DNA from: Gnetum montanum | Lineage: Eukaryota; Streptophyta; Gnetopsida; Gnetales; Gnetaceae | DNA length: 50,921 nt | Direction of reading: 5' to 3' | Assembly: GCA_015680685.1 (NCBI GenBank) | Contig: MNCI01008656.1 | Span: 215,052-265,972, forward strand | In this document: positions 20,200-31,303 of the stretch, piece after piece | Position numbering within the stretch: position 1 is the first letter of the stretch | Layout of the letters: each line of letters opens with the position of its first letter | Made by a program: the position numbers and the translations under genes | The notes under the pieces: model-generated | What the model was told of the DNA's origin: nothing | The model's input: only the letters and a program-made list of their open reading frames with translations | The model's database searches: none

Positions 20200-22683
20200 A
20201 TGTCTTCTTCTTCACATAAGAGCACTTCACCACCTATGACTAACACAAGAGGCAGTCGATGGAATAATACATGTAACCAGGATCCGCCAGTTCCTCAAAA
20301 ATTTTGTGTGGTATATACTCATCCTGATGAGTATGTACCCAATTTCACCTTTATTCTTCACTAAGTTGAACAACTACGTTGGAGAGACTTGGAGGGTAAC
20401 ATAGTGTTGCCTCCAGACTGATAAGTTCCCAACATGCTCCTTCGTGCTCTCACATGAATAGGCATGCCACTTTTATACACAAAATATGTTGCATGCGATC
20501 ATGAATCAAGGGACTATCATCCCACAGAAGTGCAACATCAAAGGGACTTGCAACAAGAGAGATACCATACATCTTTGAAGGGTACATGGCCCCATGACGC
20601 TCTACATGTTTTGAGCAAAATTGAGGATGGTGAACTTGCTTCAATAGGTTCCCCATGAAATGATGTTCCTCCTCCTAACATTGGTCAGGAGGTAGTATAT
20701 CAGAACCTCCACTCCATTATTCACAACCCTGGTTCTAATAGCCATGAACATGAAGTGTTCAATGAAGGAACATGAACACATGATAAGGGCAGATGTTCTG
20801 ATCGTGATCACGATCAAGGCCGAAACCACCGAAGAGAGGAAAGAAAACACCATCATGGCAATGGTTCTCCTTCTTCTTCACCTTCATCATCATCTTCACC
20901 CTCTTCTTCAATGTTTGGATGTAGTCATAGGGAAAGGGAAAAATGAAGTGAAAGACATTAATGAGACAGTCGAGAACAAGGATGAGGGCACTCTAAAGAA
21001 TCAAGGCATAGAAGAAGGGAGAGTAGGGAACCGCGTAGACACCATAAACACTATGAATGAGATGATCATTAAGAACCCCTAATCGCAACTAGAAGCATGC
21101 TAGATATAATGAAGGCCATAAGAGTTCCAACAAGGCACCAAAAGGATAGTAGGATCAAGAGGTTAGACATGAACAACATCCCACGATTTGAAGGAGGATA
21201 CAATGCTGATCTTCAAAATAATTTACAAGCATTCCATGATGCATGTGCCTTGCAAAACATAGAAAATGAATGGAAAAAACTAAAATTGTTCCCAAGGACA
21301 CTAGTGAAAGAAGCTGAAAGCTGGTACTAGTCCTTAGAACCAAAATCCATTCAGAGGTGGACTACAATGTTAGAACTATTCAATGATAAGTACCAAACGT
21401 ACTCCTGAGTGTCTAACCTATAGAAGAAAATCGAAGGATGGAAGCAAGGAAATCATGAACCCTTGGATGTTGCCATGGGCCACTATTATGCATTGTTACA
21501 TCATTTCCCTGGCCATGGTTATTCGTAGTGGGATCAACTATGCCATCTCGTGGATGGACTTAGGCATGAAACAAGAAGAACCCTTGGGATGTATGCCCAA
21601 GGAAGGTTATTGGAGCTTTGGTCTCATCAAATTCATAGACTACTAGAGTAAGTTGCCAAAGAAGAAGGTGACCTATGAAAGAGAGAAAGTGAAAAAAAAA
21701 TACAACCGAGATCCTTCCCTCCGAAAAAGGGGAGTGAGATTTTGTGAGGAGGAAGAAGAGTCATCACTTGAAGAGATGGTGAATAGGAAAACTTTACCTC
21801 TCCAAAAGTTAACTATAGAAGTATCGGCAAAGGTAGAACAAATGTGGGACTCCTTGGATAGTAGGTTTGAAACTATTCTTAAAATTGTAGAGGAGTCTAG
21901 GGAGTGAGGTAGTGACCACAACAAAAAGAAAAAGAGAGAAGTGGAAAATGCACGTAATAAGGGTAAGGGTAAAATGGCCATCATAGAAGAGGTTGTGGAT
22001 TCAGACATGAAGAATGATAGTGGATGCAAGATATGCCAATATGACCATCCTAAGGGATGTTGCCTAGTGATCTCACATCTATAAGAGTTTTGGGTATATG
22101 CACTCAACCCAAGACTAAATAAACAATAAGCATCCTGACGATTACCCTATCCCCAAGGTAACCTAAGGCAGTTCCACCAACCTTCAACATATTATCCAAG
22201 TGGAACTTCACCATAACCCATTGATTAACATCAATAGTGGTAATACCCACAGTCATGGGGGATGCCACCACCAAGGCAATAATGCCCATACCGACAACCT
22301 GACCCATATGGCTACTATGTAAAGCTTCTAATCTCTCCACATGACTCTGTTAGTCATGTTACACCACAACATCACTACCAAGCCCGTGAGCATTATGGAA
22401 CTACTTCTCCAGGGAAGATAACCCACAAATATACCATCCTTCAAATCTATCTACAGCTTTCACACCAATAGCTCCATTACCATCCACTCCAGCAATGCAA
22501 GGGGAACTTCCTACTCAATCGCAGCAATGCAATGCCTCAAGGGCTGTAAACCCTCAATCCACTATTGGTTTTGACAATCATATGAAGAAAAGACCTTTAT
22601 TTAGAACCAATAGTCCAACCAAGCCCTTAGAAAAACAAGCGGTTAAACCTCTGAATGCATCCCCATCAGATAAATCTTCATAG
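20200..22683 (+). pseudogene. Gag of element B
   Basis: The likely start is ATG 20200 (MSSSSHKSTSPPMTNTRG). The N-terminus is disordered and followed by a Ser/Arg/His-rich stretch (about 20700-21070). The Gag core follows in another frame from about 21097: LDMNNIPRFEGGYNADLQ, AFHDACALQN, WKKLKLFPRTLVKEAESWY, FNDKYQTYS, LHHFPGHGYS. It is collinear with A and C. A charged region leads to the knuckle CKICQYDHPKGCC at 22025-22063, then QSWG-type and Pro/Gln/Ser-rich sequence to 22683. At least ten stops and about three frameshifts are present. Gag would assemble the particle and could package RNAs of A and C. Confidence 0.8.
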
Positions 22684-22699
22684 CTCCCTTTGAATCAAA

Positions 22700-23320
22700 C
22701 ATCGAGCTCAACGCATACGGTTATGTTAACACATGCCATTACTAACTAGATCAAGGTTGGCCACCTTCCTAGGAAATTATTTGATCCTAGAAGCCCTATA
22801 ATCTATCTCCAAATTGCTGGGAATGAGCCATTCAAAGCTCCTCTGGATTTAGGTTCTAGAGTCAACTTAACATCGTAAGAAATGTACAAAGCCTGGAACC
22901 TACCTCCATTAAAGAAGAGAAATATTCACCTAGAGCTAGCTGACCAATCCATCACTGTTCCCTTGGGACTGATGGAGGACATCATCACCACTGTGTGTGG
23001 ATGATTGTACCTAGTCGATTTCCTAGTGATACAAGTGAATAACGGTAAAGGGGACTTCCCAATAATAATGGGAAGGGCATGGCTAAGTACTATAGATGCA
23101 CGCCTAGGAATCTGTGATCTTTCCCTAGAAATATCTAAGGAGAACACTTTTGGAAAGATCAAGAAGAAGAAAGTTCCATGCATCGCATACAGTGATACAA
23201 GGTGTAATTGTGTGCAGAGATCATGGGTTGTGCAAAGTTTAGCATTTCCTGCATGCAACCGGTATGCACAAGACATTAACATACAAAAGTGCCTGTATGC
23301 AGCAACCACATGACAAGAAG
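22700..23320 (+). pseudogene. Aspartic protease of element B
   Basis: The retropepsin cleaves the Gag-Pol precursor. Visible are APLDLGSRVNLTS near 22840-22880 (the catalytic Asp at about 22846 kept in a D-L-G-S loop), LELADQSITVPLG, VDFLVIQV and the flap/second-strand phrase IIMGRAWLSTIDARLGI (about 23060-23110). This matches the D-[TLV]-G...ILGRPFL pattern of Athila/Tat proteases. Two stops occur. The segment after it (to 23320) links to RT and has homology with the end of C's Gag region (KCLYAAT/KLAYLVAT, then EDI and a stop in both). Confidence 0.75.
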
Positions 23321-23331
23321 ACATCTAGTGG

Positions 23332-24600
23332 TTGATAGTTGATCAAAAGAGAAACTCACTAATGTGCATGGAACTAACTGAGGGAATAACTTGTGCTTAC
23401 ATCGAAAGCATAGACGTACTAGAGCAAGTTTGCTACCAACTTCCAAGCCTTAACCTTGAAAACATCAATTGGGGGAAGTTGGAAATTCCTAAAAAATTCA
23501 AACAAGAGCCCCTAGAATTGAAACCATTCCCCACCGGTTTGGAATATATGATTCTTGAAAATGGAAAACTAGTAATCATCAACGTAAGACTTGCTTCCAG
23601 ACAAAAAGGAAGACTGCTAAAGGTAGTACACAAGTGTTGAAAGCCTCTACCTGGTCATATCCTAAATTAACTGGAATAGATCCTAGGGTATGCTAGTATA
23701 GGATTTACACTAACCTCTCCATGAAACCTTGAAAATAATCATAGAGACGATTGAACCCAAAATTGAAGCAAGTAGTAAAAGAAGAAATAGAACAGCTTCT
23801 TAAGGCTGGGTTCATATATCCCATTGCTAATAGCAAATGGGTTAGCCCTCTAGTAATTGTGCCTAAAAAGGGAGGCGAATGGAGGGTGTGCATAGATTTT
23901 AGGTTGCTAAACATGGCAATAGTTAAGGATCACTTTCTATTGCCATTCATTGACCAAGTCTTAGACACCATAGCAGGGCATCGCTATTACAATTTTCTGG
24001 ATGGCTATAGTGGATACAACCAAATACGAATAGCCTTAGAAGACTAAGCCAAGACAACGTTCACCAGTCCTTGGGGAACGTTTACGTTTAAACAAATGTT
24101 GTTTGGCTTATGTAATGCTCCTAGCACATTTCAATGCCTAGTTCTAAGCATATTCCAATAGTAGATAGGGAACGGAGTGGAATTCTTTATGGATGACTTC
24201 TCCACCTATGGAACAAGTTTTGACCAAGCCTTGGACCAATTAGAGGAAGTGTTGAAAAGATGTGTAGAAATCAATTTAAGGCTCAATTGGTAGAAAAGAC
24301 ATTTAATGGTCCAAGAAGGCATAGTACTTGGGCATAAGGTTTCACATGCAAGAATAGAGGTGACCCAGATAAAATTAGGTTCATCCAAGGAATTACCCAT
24401 CACTCAGAAATTGTCAAAGACATTCGATCATTCCTTGGACACACTGGCTACTATAGGAGATTCATTGAGAACTTTTCTAAGATTGCCAAATCATTGGTAG
24501 AGCTAACAAAGAAGGATGTACCTTTTGAGTGGACCAGGGAATGTGAACGAGCATTCCAAACCCTGAAATGAAAGCTAGTAGAAACTCCCATTCTACAAGC
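23332..24600 (+). pseudogene. Reverse transcriptase of element B
   Basis: The linker (KQEPLELKPFPTGLEYMIL, about 23500) leads to RT fingers: LLKAGFIYPIANSKWVSPL, VPKKGGEWRVCIDFRLLN. The palm follows: FLDGYSGYNQIRIALED (first catalytic Asp kept), FGLCNAPSTFQ, and FMDDFSTYG at 24185-24205 with both catalytic Asp kept. LNW, MVQEGIVLGHKVS and KTFDHSLDTLATIG (the usual IRSFLGHxGFYRR, frame-shifted) complete the thumb/connection. About six stops and two frameshifts are present. The Athila/Tat-specific wording makes lineage assignment secure. Confidence 0.88.
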
Positions 24601-25130
24601 TCTCCTAACTGCTCTCGACCATTCCACATCATGACTGATGCATCCAAATATGTCTTAGGAGCCGTACTTACATAGTTAGATGACCAAAAATGCCCTTACT
24701 AGATCCACTGTGCAAGTAGAAGTATCGCTGGTGCATAACTTAACTACAAAACTACAGAGAAAGAATTAATGACTATAGTGTTTGCACTGGATAAGTTTAG
24801 GTACTATGTGTTAGGTTACAAAGTGTTCATCCACACAGATCATAGTGCAATATGGTTCCTCATGAAGAAGCCAATGGTTAGCCCTCGTATTATATGATGA
24901 CTAATAATTCTATAGGAGTTCGATCTAACAATGATAGATCAGAAAGGCAACAAGAACATAGTTGCAAATCATTTATCTCGGTTGCACTGGGATAGAAAAG
25001 AGGATGAATATGTAATTTCTGATCATTTTCTTGATGAAGCCCTCTTTTCTGGTGTAGTGAATAACCAACCCATGGAGACAAACTGGTATAGAAGCATTCT
25101 CATCTATCTTCTTACTCAACAAACACCATA
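24601..25130 (+). pseudogene. RNase H of element B
   Basis: This domain removes RNA from the RNA-DNA hybrid. MTDASKYVLGAVL (about 24631) carries the first catalytic Asp, NYKTTEKELMTIVFALDKFR (24740-24800) includes the catalytic Glu, and HTDHSAIWFLMKK (about 24830) the later Asp. IDQKGNKNIVANHLSRL (about 24935-24975) gives the typical KGxxNxVADxLSR end, with Asp changed to Asn at the fourth catalytic position (VANHLSR). Stops occur near 24677, 24700, 24738 and 24897. Confidence 0.8.
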
Positions 25131-25182
25131 GGAGTTGGACTTTAGGAAGAAACAATAGTCTCTTCACAGAGCCAAGTACTTC

Positions 25183-25879
25183 ATGGAGATCAATGGAAAA
25201 CTTTATGAAGTTTGTCCTAATGGATTGGTTCGATGGTGCATGCTTGAGGTAGACCAATTGAGAGTTCTCCAAGATGCTCATGAGGGCCCTTGTGGGGGTT
25301 ACTACGTGGGGAGACAAACGACTATTAAGATGTTTCTTGTAGGATATTATTGGCCAACATTATTTTAGGATGCCCATCAATTTGTCCAATCTTGTGAGTG
25401 CTATCAACATGATGGGGAAATGACTACTAAAATGGAAGGTCCACAACAATGGATTCAACCATTAGAACCATTTGACATTTAGGGAATAGACTTTATGGGG
25501 CCCATTACAATAAAGTGTCCAATGGAAAAGCTTACATTGTAGTTATCGTATACTATCTAACAAAATGGGCTAAAGCAGCTGCTGTTAAAGACTACACATC
25601 ATCTACAACTGCATGATTTGTGCAAAAATAAATCCTAAATAGGTTTGGTAAGCCATGTGCAGTTATTTCGGATAATGGAATACACTTCACAGGTGCAACT
25701 TTTCGAAAGTTAATGCAATGCTTAGGGGTTGAACATAAATTGACTACACCGTATCACCCCCAAGCTAATAGACAAGCTAAGGTCACCAACAGAGAGATCA
25801 CTAAAATATTGACTAGGAAAATTAGCAAGTATAGGAGAGATTGGAGCACTAAACTAAATGATGCTCTTTGGGCATACTG
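25183..25879 (+). pseudogene. Integrase of element B, N-terminal and core part
   Basis: Integrase inserts the cDNA into the genome. The zinc-binding HHCC module is at about 25270-25410 (AHEGPCGGYYVGRQTT, then YYWPTLF and SCECYQ), with the second His of the module apparently replaced by Tyr. The core shows IDFMGPI (first Asp, about 25489) and a frame-shifted SDNGIHF (second Asp, about 25668). In the third motif the expected QAEV reads QAKV, so the catalytic Glu is Lys (AAG, 25779-25781). The frame continues DALWAY and is then broken exactly at 25880 by insertion F. Confidence 0.85.
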
Positions 25880-28002
25880 TGAAAACACCACAAAATTTTC
25901 GCTAGCACCTTCAGACGGAAAATAAAGCTAAGTCATGATGATCCCTAGCATGACCAAACTCTAAAGCATCAAAATAGCATCAAAATAGCATCGAAAAGGA
26001 AAAATTTCCCTAGGACCCACAAGTGGCTACATCAGCATCTAGCATCAGGAATTTCAAATTTTGGGTTCAAAATACTTGGTTTTGACCAAGTATACTCTGT
26101 TCACGCTGGGTTGTACGCTGGCTAGCGTATAGACCAGCGTATTCAAAATTTTGGGCCCTAAAAATAAGTCAAAACATGTCGGAATTGAGCGTCTAGACCC
26201 CCCATGACCTTCCCAAGGTCCCCAGCAGCTCCCAACCTCTTGAAAATTCAATTTTGGGTCCTAAATGATGCAATTTCATGTGGATATGCTAGGCACACCT
26301 TGGTGTACGCTAGCCAGCATATAGCCCAACATATACCATTAAAAAGGGCCCAAAATAGGCATCACAGAGTAAGATTTTCACATCAAATCAACTCCTAGAG
26401 GTAGGAAAACTATTGAGAATCATCACTGACTCCTAAAGATCAAGTTTTGACCTTGAAATGATGCATTTTCATGCGTATATGCTGGATACACCTTGCTATA
26501 TGTTGGCTAGTGTATAGCCTAGCGTACACCACCATGAACGGGGTAAATCAGGCATTTTTGGGCAAGTTTTCAACCTGGAATTGATCCTCAGGACATGGGA
26601 AATAATCCTACAAGGTCATAGGCTTCAAAAACTTCAGTTTTGAGCTTCCAACGAGCCATTTTCACCTATTTACACTAAGCACACCTTGGTATACGCGAGC
26701 TAGCATATAGCTCAGCATAGACCACCAAACAGGCCTGAAACTGCATTAAAATGAAGTCAAAATCAACATCCGGACACCTTGGAGGATCAGTAGCACTCAA
26801 GCATCAAGGGATAAGCACCAACATACAGAGTCAGAAATCCAACATGGTAGTTCATGAGGTGTACGCTGAGGTTGACGTTGGCCAACGTATAGCCCAGTGT
26901 CAATCCCACAAAGTCCTCCAAAACAACACCAAACCAAGGAAAAATTGGCTCAAATTCGACATATAGCACCCTCAGGACATGAGCCATGTAGATCTATAGT
27001 CAAAATTTGCCTTTGGAGGTCAAAATTTGGTTCAAAATGCATCATTTATGGTCCATACACTAGCCAGTGTATGGAGCGTATACGTCAGCGTACACACGCT
27101 AGACGCCCAATCTCATATGTTGAATGCTAAACATGGATGCCAGCAGATGCCAGAGCATTTCAAGACATACTAGGACCAAAAACAGTAGGCTAGAGCATGG
27201 ATCCAGAAGCCAGAGACATCATTCTTGTTGTAACACATAAATTCTTTTGTAAATTTTAAGTTTTTTGAGCGTTCCAAGCCTATACGTTGGGTGTTCATAC
27301 GCTAGCATGTGTGCTACACGCTATACAATTGTAATGCACCACCTGTCTCTTGATCCAAATTTTTCTCACCTCATAGCCACTCATCTCCTTCCAAATCTGA
27401 ATCTAACGCCCAAGATCTTATAAAAATCCTGATTTTTCACTAGATCCAAGGGAAGGGAGGTTGACAATTTTTAAAAATGGACACAAAAACTGAATCTGGG
27501 ACTTAGCAAATTTGGGCATCAACCTCTACATGCTAGGCATCAAACTTGGATGCTGCATTTCCCTACAACCCAAAACCTACATCTTCCAGCACTTGTCATC
27601 ACCCACCAAGGCTAAATGTCCGCCTTGTGATCAATCCACAACTGCGTTTGGCCAGTGCACACTGTAATCATTTTTCAATATAAAACAGTTTACATTTTGT
27701 CGAGATTTATCATAGTTTTCTTTATTTTTTTTCCAGTTTATGTTTACATTTTTTTTACGTTATTGTGCCTGTTTACATTACAGTTTACATTTAATGTGCA
27801 TGGTTTACGTATAACCCAATGCATTGCAAAGTGTGTGCGTTGGGGAAGTCCTCGTTTGATCTGCGTGCAGACCATTCAAGGCACTCTTTCTTCGTCCATT
27901 CCAGCTTGCCCTCAAGCGAAGTTAGGGTTTTCTGTATTTCTTCCATGGATCTCTTGGTGTTTGTTTCATTCCAACCTTGCACTGACAATTTCGGATAGTA
28001 CA
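25880..28002 (+). mobile_element. Insertion F: 2.1-kb TG...CA element, probably a solo LTR
   Basis: It starts TGAAAACACC and ends GATAGTACA, flanked by identical TACTG at 25875-25879 and 28003-28007. A TG...CA end pair with a 5-base duplication is the hallmark of LTR-retrotransposon integration. It interrupts B's integrase; across the junction the reading frame is continuous once the insert and one duplication copy are ignored. There is no gag/pol homology inside, so a solo LTR of 2,123 bases is the simplest explanation; a non-autonomous element without coding DNA is the alternative. The strand is arbitrary. Confidence 0.85.
26114..27325. repeat. Tandem ~192-bp repeats with hairpin-forming cores in F
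   Basis: Cores such as TACGCTGGCTAGCGTA followed by a short spacer and CCAGCGTA start at 26114, 26306, 26499 and 26692, i.e. every 192-193 bases, each of the last three preceded by CACACCTTG. Irregular further copies lie near 26870, 27050 and 27280. Each core can fold as a hairpin. The spacers share GATGCA-TTTTCATG-like segments. Confidence 0.8.
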
Positions 28003-28440
28003 TACTGCTCCACCTGGAAACTCCCTATAGGCTACTCTCCCTATGAGTTAGTATACGAAAAGCTTCCAACGCTTCCAATTCTATACACTATCAATGGCTT
28101 GTGACCTTCACCTCGATCTTGATCTAGCACAAAAATAAAGGTTGACAACTTTAAAGGTGCTAGACGAAAACTGATTAGCTGCCCTATCATCAAATGAGTT
28201 GCACAAGGCATATAACAAGCAATGTCATGACTTGAAGATTCAAAAGGTTAAGTATCGACTAGGAGATAAGGTTCTCTACTGGAACCCCACACATGTGCCA
28301 CAATGCACAAAATTTCAAACATTGTGGGAAGGATCTTACATTATTCATACAACCTTTATTTGAAGGGCTATGACCATATACAAACCTAAGAGCCTTGATA
28401 AGAGATTATTAGTCAATGTGCAACAGACTAAACCCTTCCA
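28003..28440 (+). pseudogene. Integrase of element B, C-terminal part
   Basis: After insertion F the integrase resumes with CSTWKLPIGYSPYELVYEK (the usual 'AYKTPIGMSPYxLVYGK'), ending at a stop at 28101. A shifted frame then gives KIQKVKYRLGDKVLYWN and TLWEGSYIIHT, a decayed GPY/F-like module, and LLVNVQQTKPF. Pol ends by about 28440-28500. Confidence 0.75.
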
Positions 28441-30229
28441 TGAATTTAGAATGGTCAGTGCACATAATACCTCTGAGAAGGGACAACCCTGCTCACTATT
28501 TTAGATCTCCTCCTTCCAACTCAGTCATGGGGGAGATGGCCACCTTTGCTAACCATTTGAGGCCCTCATTTCTTTTTTAAGTTTTTATTTTACAAATGTT
28601 TTTAACTTTTCTTTTTATTATTTTGCAACATTTTTTATACTTTTTCATTTCTTTGTGTGACTTTTTGTTTTTGTTTTTATTTTTTTTCTTATTTGTTATT
28701 TTTGTTTTGTTAGATTCATCACCTAATAAGTGCTCCTGATGGTGGTATGAACTGTATTCTATTGATTGCTAATGTTTGGTTTTTAACTTTGAGTTATAAT
28801 GTTGATACTAAGGTATGGTTCTTTTGATATAATAGGTAATGAGTCCACGTCATCCATGCATCCATGAATTTCTATGATCTCTCTTAGCTTGGAACTGTAT
28901 AGTCCCCTTCTTTAATAATAAAACTATTAAAAAATTGGTGACTGGGAATTTCTCAAACTAAAGAAGGACTCAATGACTGAAAAGTGTGTGACTTCAAGGG
29001 CATTTGATGCATTTGTGCTGGCTATTCTCTTGGGTTCTTGGATGTTTTCTTCTTGAATTTTCCTTACCATTCCAACATTGCTCCATTATCGGGAAGCTGG
29101 GCCAATAAAAATAATTATTTGCATGGTGTGGTTCTCACATAAAAAAAAAGAAAAAAGAAAAACAAAACATAGTGAGAATTCAAAGCACACCTGTTAGACA
29201 AAATCATCATTTGGGCTACAAGCACTAGTTATGGAACTAAACAAACATGTTTCCTCTAACTAAGGCCCTTTCTTGCTTCCTACTTCTCCCTTTCTCATTT
29301 CCTTGGAATGGTGTTGACTCTTTGGCAGAAGCATTCTTGTTATTTCAAGTGGATGGATCGGCTGAGTGTATTAATTTGAAGTCATTGGATGTGGATTGTT
29401 TAAGGCTAGATTTGGTATGAGATCTACTCAGTCACATTAACCATAAATACACGAGGGGCTGTACACCACCTTGTTCTTGGGACTCCATTCCATTCTCTTC
29501 CCCCCATCATTCTTTCTCAATTTCCCACTTCATTGCTAGTTGTATTAATAGTCTATATTTTGGTTAATGCATTGTTTTCTCTTTGGTAAATTCTTGGGGT
29601 TAAGTCTTTAACTCTTACTCCCAAATGACATTTCTAGAGCTTACAGACTCTTTGAATGTGGGTTTGTCAAGGCATAAAGGGCATGAGCCTGCTTTGGGGA
29701 GGACTCACTGGCATTCCTATTTGGTGCATCAGTTAACTTCTTTCCCTTAAAAATTTCCGTAATCAATATTTGTTTTGTTCATTCCCATCTTTGACATTCA
29801 TTTTATCGGTGTTGCCGTTGTTTCTTTTTCTCCATCTTTCTTATTCCTTATCTTTTTCGATTCTATCGCTACTAGAGGATCACTCTTAGTCATGGGGGCC
29901 TTGGTCTAATTGTTTCAATTTTTCCTAACCCCTACACCTTGAGTAGTCACTAGTGTTATATCTTTAGAATCCGTATTGGCCATATCACAACTCAGCCAAT
30001 GGATCTTACACCGAGGAAAGGTATCAACTATATTGTGATTTACTTATCCTTACTCATATGTGATTATGTTGTGTGTGTAGATGACAATCATAAAATAATG
30101 GATTGGACCTGGAGGAAAAAATTAGGATGGATTGGTGCTGGAATGGTTGTAAAAGGAACAAGATTGATGGCGCGGTTATGGATGGACAACGGAAGGCACA
30201 ATCTTGGCATCAGTAGCAACACGCCTTTT

Positions 30230-30274
<45 letters not shown>

Positions 30275-30468
30275 CTCTTAGCTGCCAAATAAGGTTGGAT
30301 GTCAATTGTGTATAGTTTTCACTCTTGTGGTCATGAACACTAATGTTGCCATGTATTGTAATGTTGATCCGTTTACATGTCATCCCACTCACCATTAGTT
30401 ACCATTCAAGTCAATAATCCCATACCTTCCCAATATTTTGCAAGGAACTTGAGGACAAGTTTTCATCT
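28441..30468 (+). other. 3' noncoding region of B with PPT-like motifs
   Basis: There is no convincing gene. It contains PPT-like AGTCATGGGGG at 28523-28533 and 29888-29898, a T-rich tract (28565-28710) and a block at 29661-29720 (GCCTGCTTTGGGGAGGA) that is shared with A and C. A 97-codon open stretch at 29999 depends on a (TC)n repeat and has no homologue in A or C. Confidence 0.6.
30233..30272 (+). repeat. (TC)n microsatellite
   Basis: About 20 TC units lie in the 3' noncoding region of B, 210 bases before its 3' LTR. Confidence 0.98.
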
Positions 30469-30481
30469 AGTCATGGGGGTA
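30469..30481 (+). promoter_or_regulatory. Polypurine tract of element B
   Basis: AGTCATGGGGGTA directly precedes the 3' LTR and is itself preceded by a T-rich U-box (TTTTCATCT). It is the expected plus-strand primer. Confidence 0.85.
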
Positions 30482-31303
30482 TGATGAACCACGATATCAC
30501 GTACGCAATATCGCATACATGATATTACATCCACCATGTGATATTGCATATGCGATATCACGTCCTACCTCATCTTCTATAAATAAGAGGTGGTGCCCTT
30601 GGTTCCAAGGCAGTTAGATTTAGACCCTTAGCTAGACTCTTACAATTTTTTCATTCCAAAGTTAGAATTATTTTTGTGTGCCCACAATATGAATCATAGA
30701 GTGAACGGATCTTTATTTGAGTAATTTGTACCTCAGCACAATTTTATGTATGGAAATAAAGATGAACTTTATGATAAACTTTGCAGCATACAGCTTAAGC
30801 TAATTAGTAATTAATGATTGTTTAATGCTTTTCTAGTTAATTAATATCTCTCTCAACCTTTAACCCCCTTAGTTAAATACACTCAGTATGATTGCTTTGA
30901 GCATGTGTGTAGTGCTTGGTAATCCAGTAACGATTAGTGTTTGGTAATCCTAGTAGCATTGCACTAGTTTAGGATGTGTACGACAAGTGGGAATAGATAC
31001 TGGTGTTAGGAACATTTAGAAACTAGTTAATGAATAGTTAATGTAAGTTAGCCACTTAGTTCTCTCTCCCTCTCCTTTATTAGCAGAAGACATAAAAAAT
31101 ACAAAAGCTATAAAAATCATATACCTCAAGCTTACTTAACCATACAATCGTGGCAATATAAGTAAGTTTGGGAAGACAATGATTGATTAACCCTGAGTGT
31201 TCCATTAAGGTGCATAAGCACTTAGTCCTTGGAGTTCGATTAGATTGTGCGTGAAACACTCATATTCATATGGTTGAGTGTAGGGGTACCTCGCCACTCA
31301 TCA
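30482..31303 (+). repeat. 3' LTR of element B
   Basis: It begins TGATGAACC and ends ACTCATCA. GATATC/GATATT palindromes occupy 30491-30563 and TATAAATA is at 30578-30585. It is collinear with the 5' LTR at 19210 with few mismatches by eye; the main differences are an additional palindrome unit here and the N-linked duplication in the 5' copy. Confidence 0.95.

Larger units (their letters stand above)
19210..31303 (+). mobile_element. Element B: complete Athila/Tat-like LTR retrotransposon
   Basis: B runs from TGATGAATTG (19210) to ACTCATCA (31303), 12,094 bases including the nested insertion F. It is flanked by identical TTGTA duplications at 19205-19209 and 31304-31308. It has two LTRs (846 and 822 bases), a tRNA-Asp-type primer site, gag, protease, RT, RNase H, integrase, a 2-kb 3' noncoding region and a PPT. 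The RT phrases FLDGYSGYNQI, FGLCNAPSTFQ and FMDDFSTYG are diagnostic for the Athila/Tat branch. Many stops and several frameshifts make it inactive. It is the only member of the A/B/C group here with pol. Confidence 0.95.

Noticed and set aside
29999-30292. 97-codon reading frame in the 3' region of B
   Set aside because: A third of it is a (TC)n repeat and the region is noncoding in A and C.
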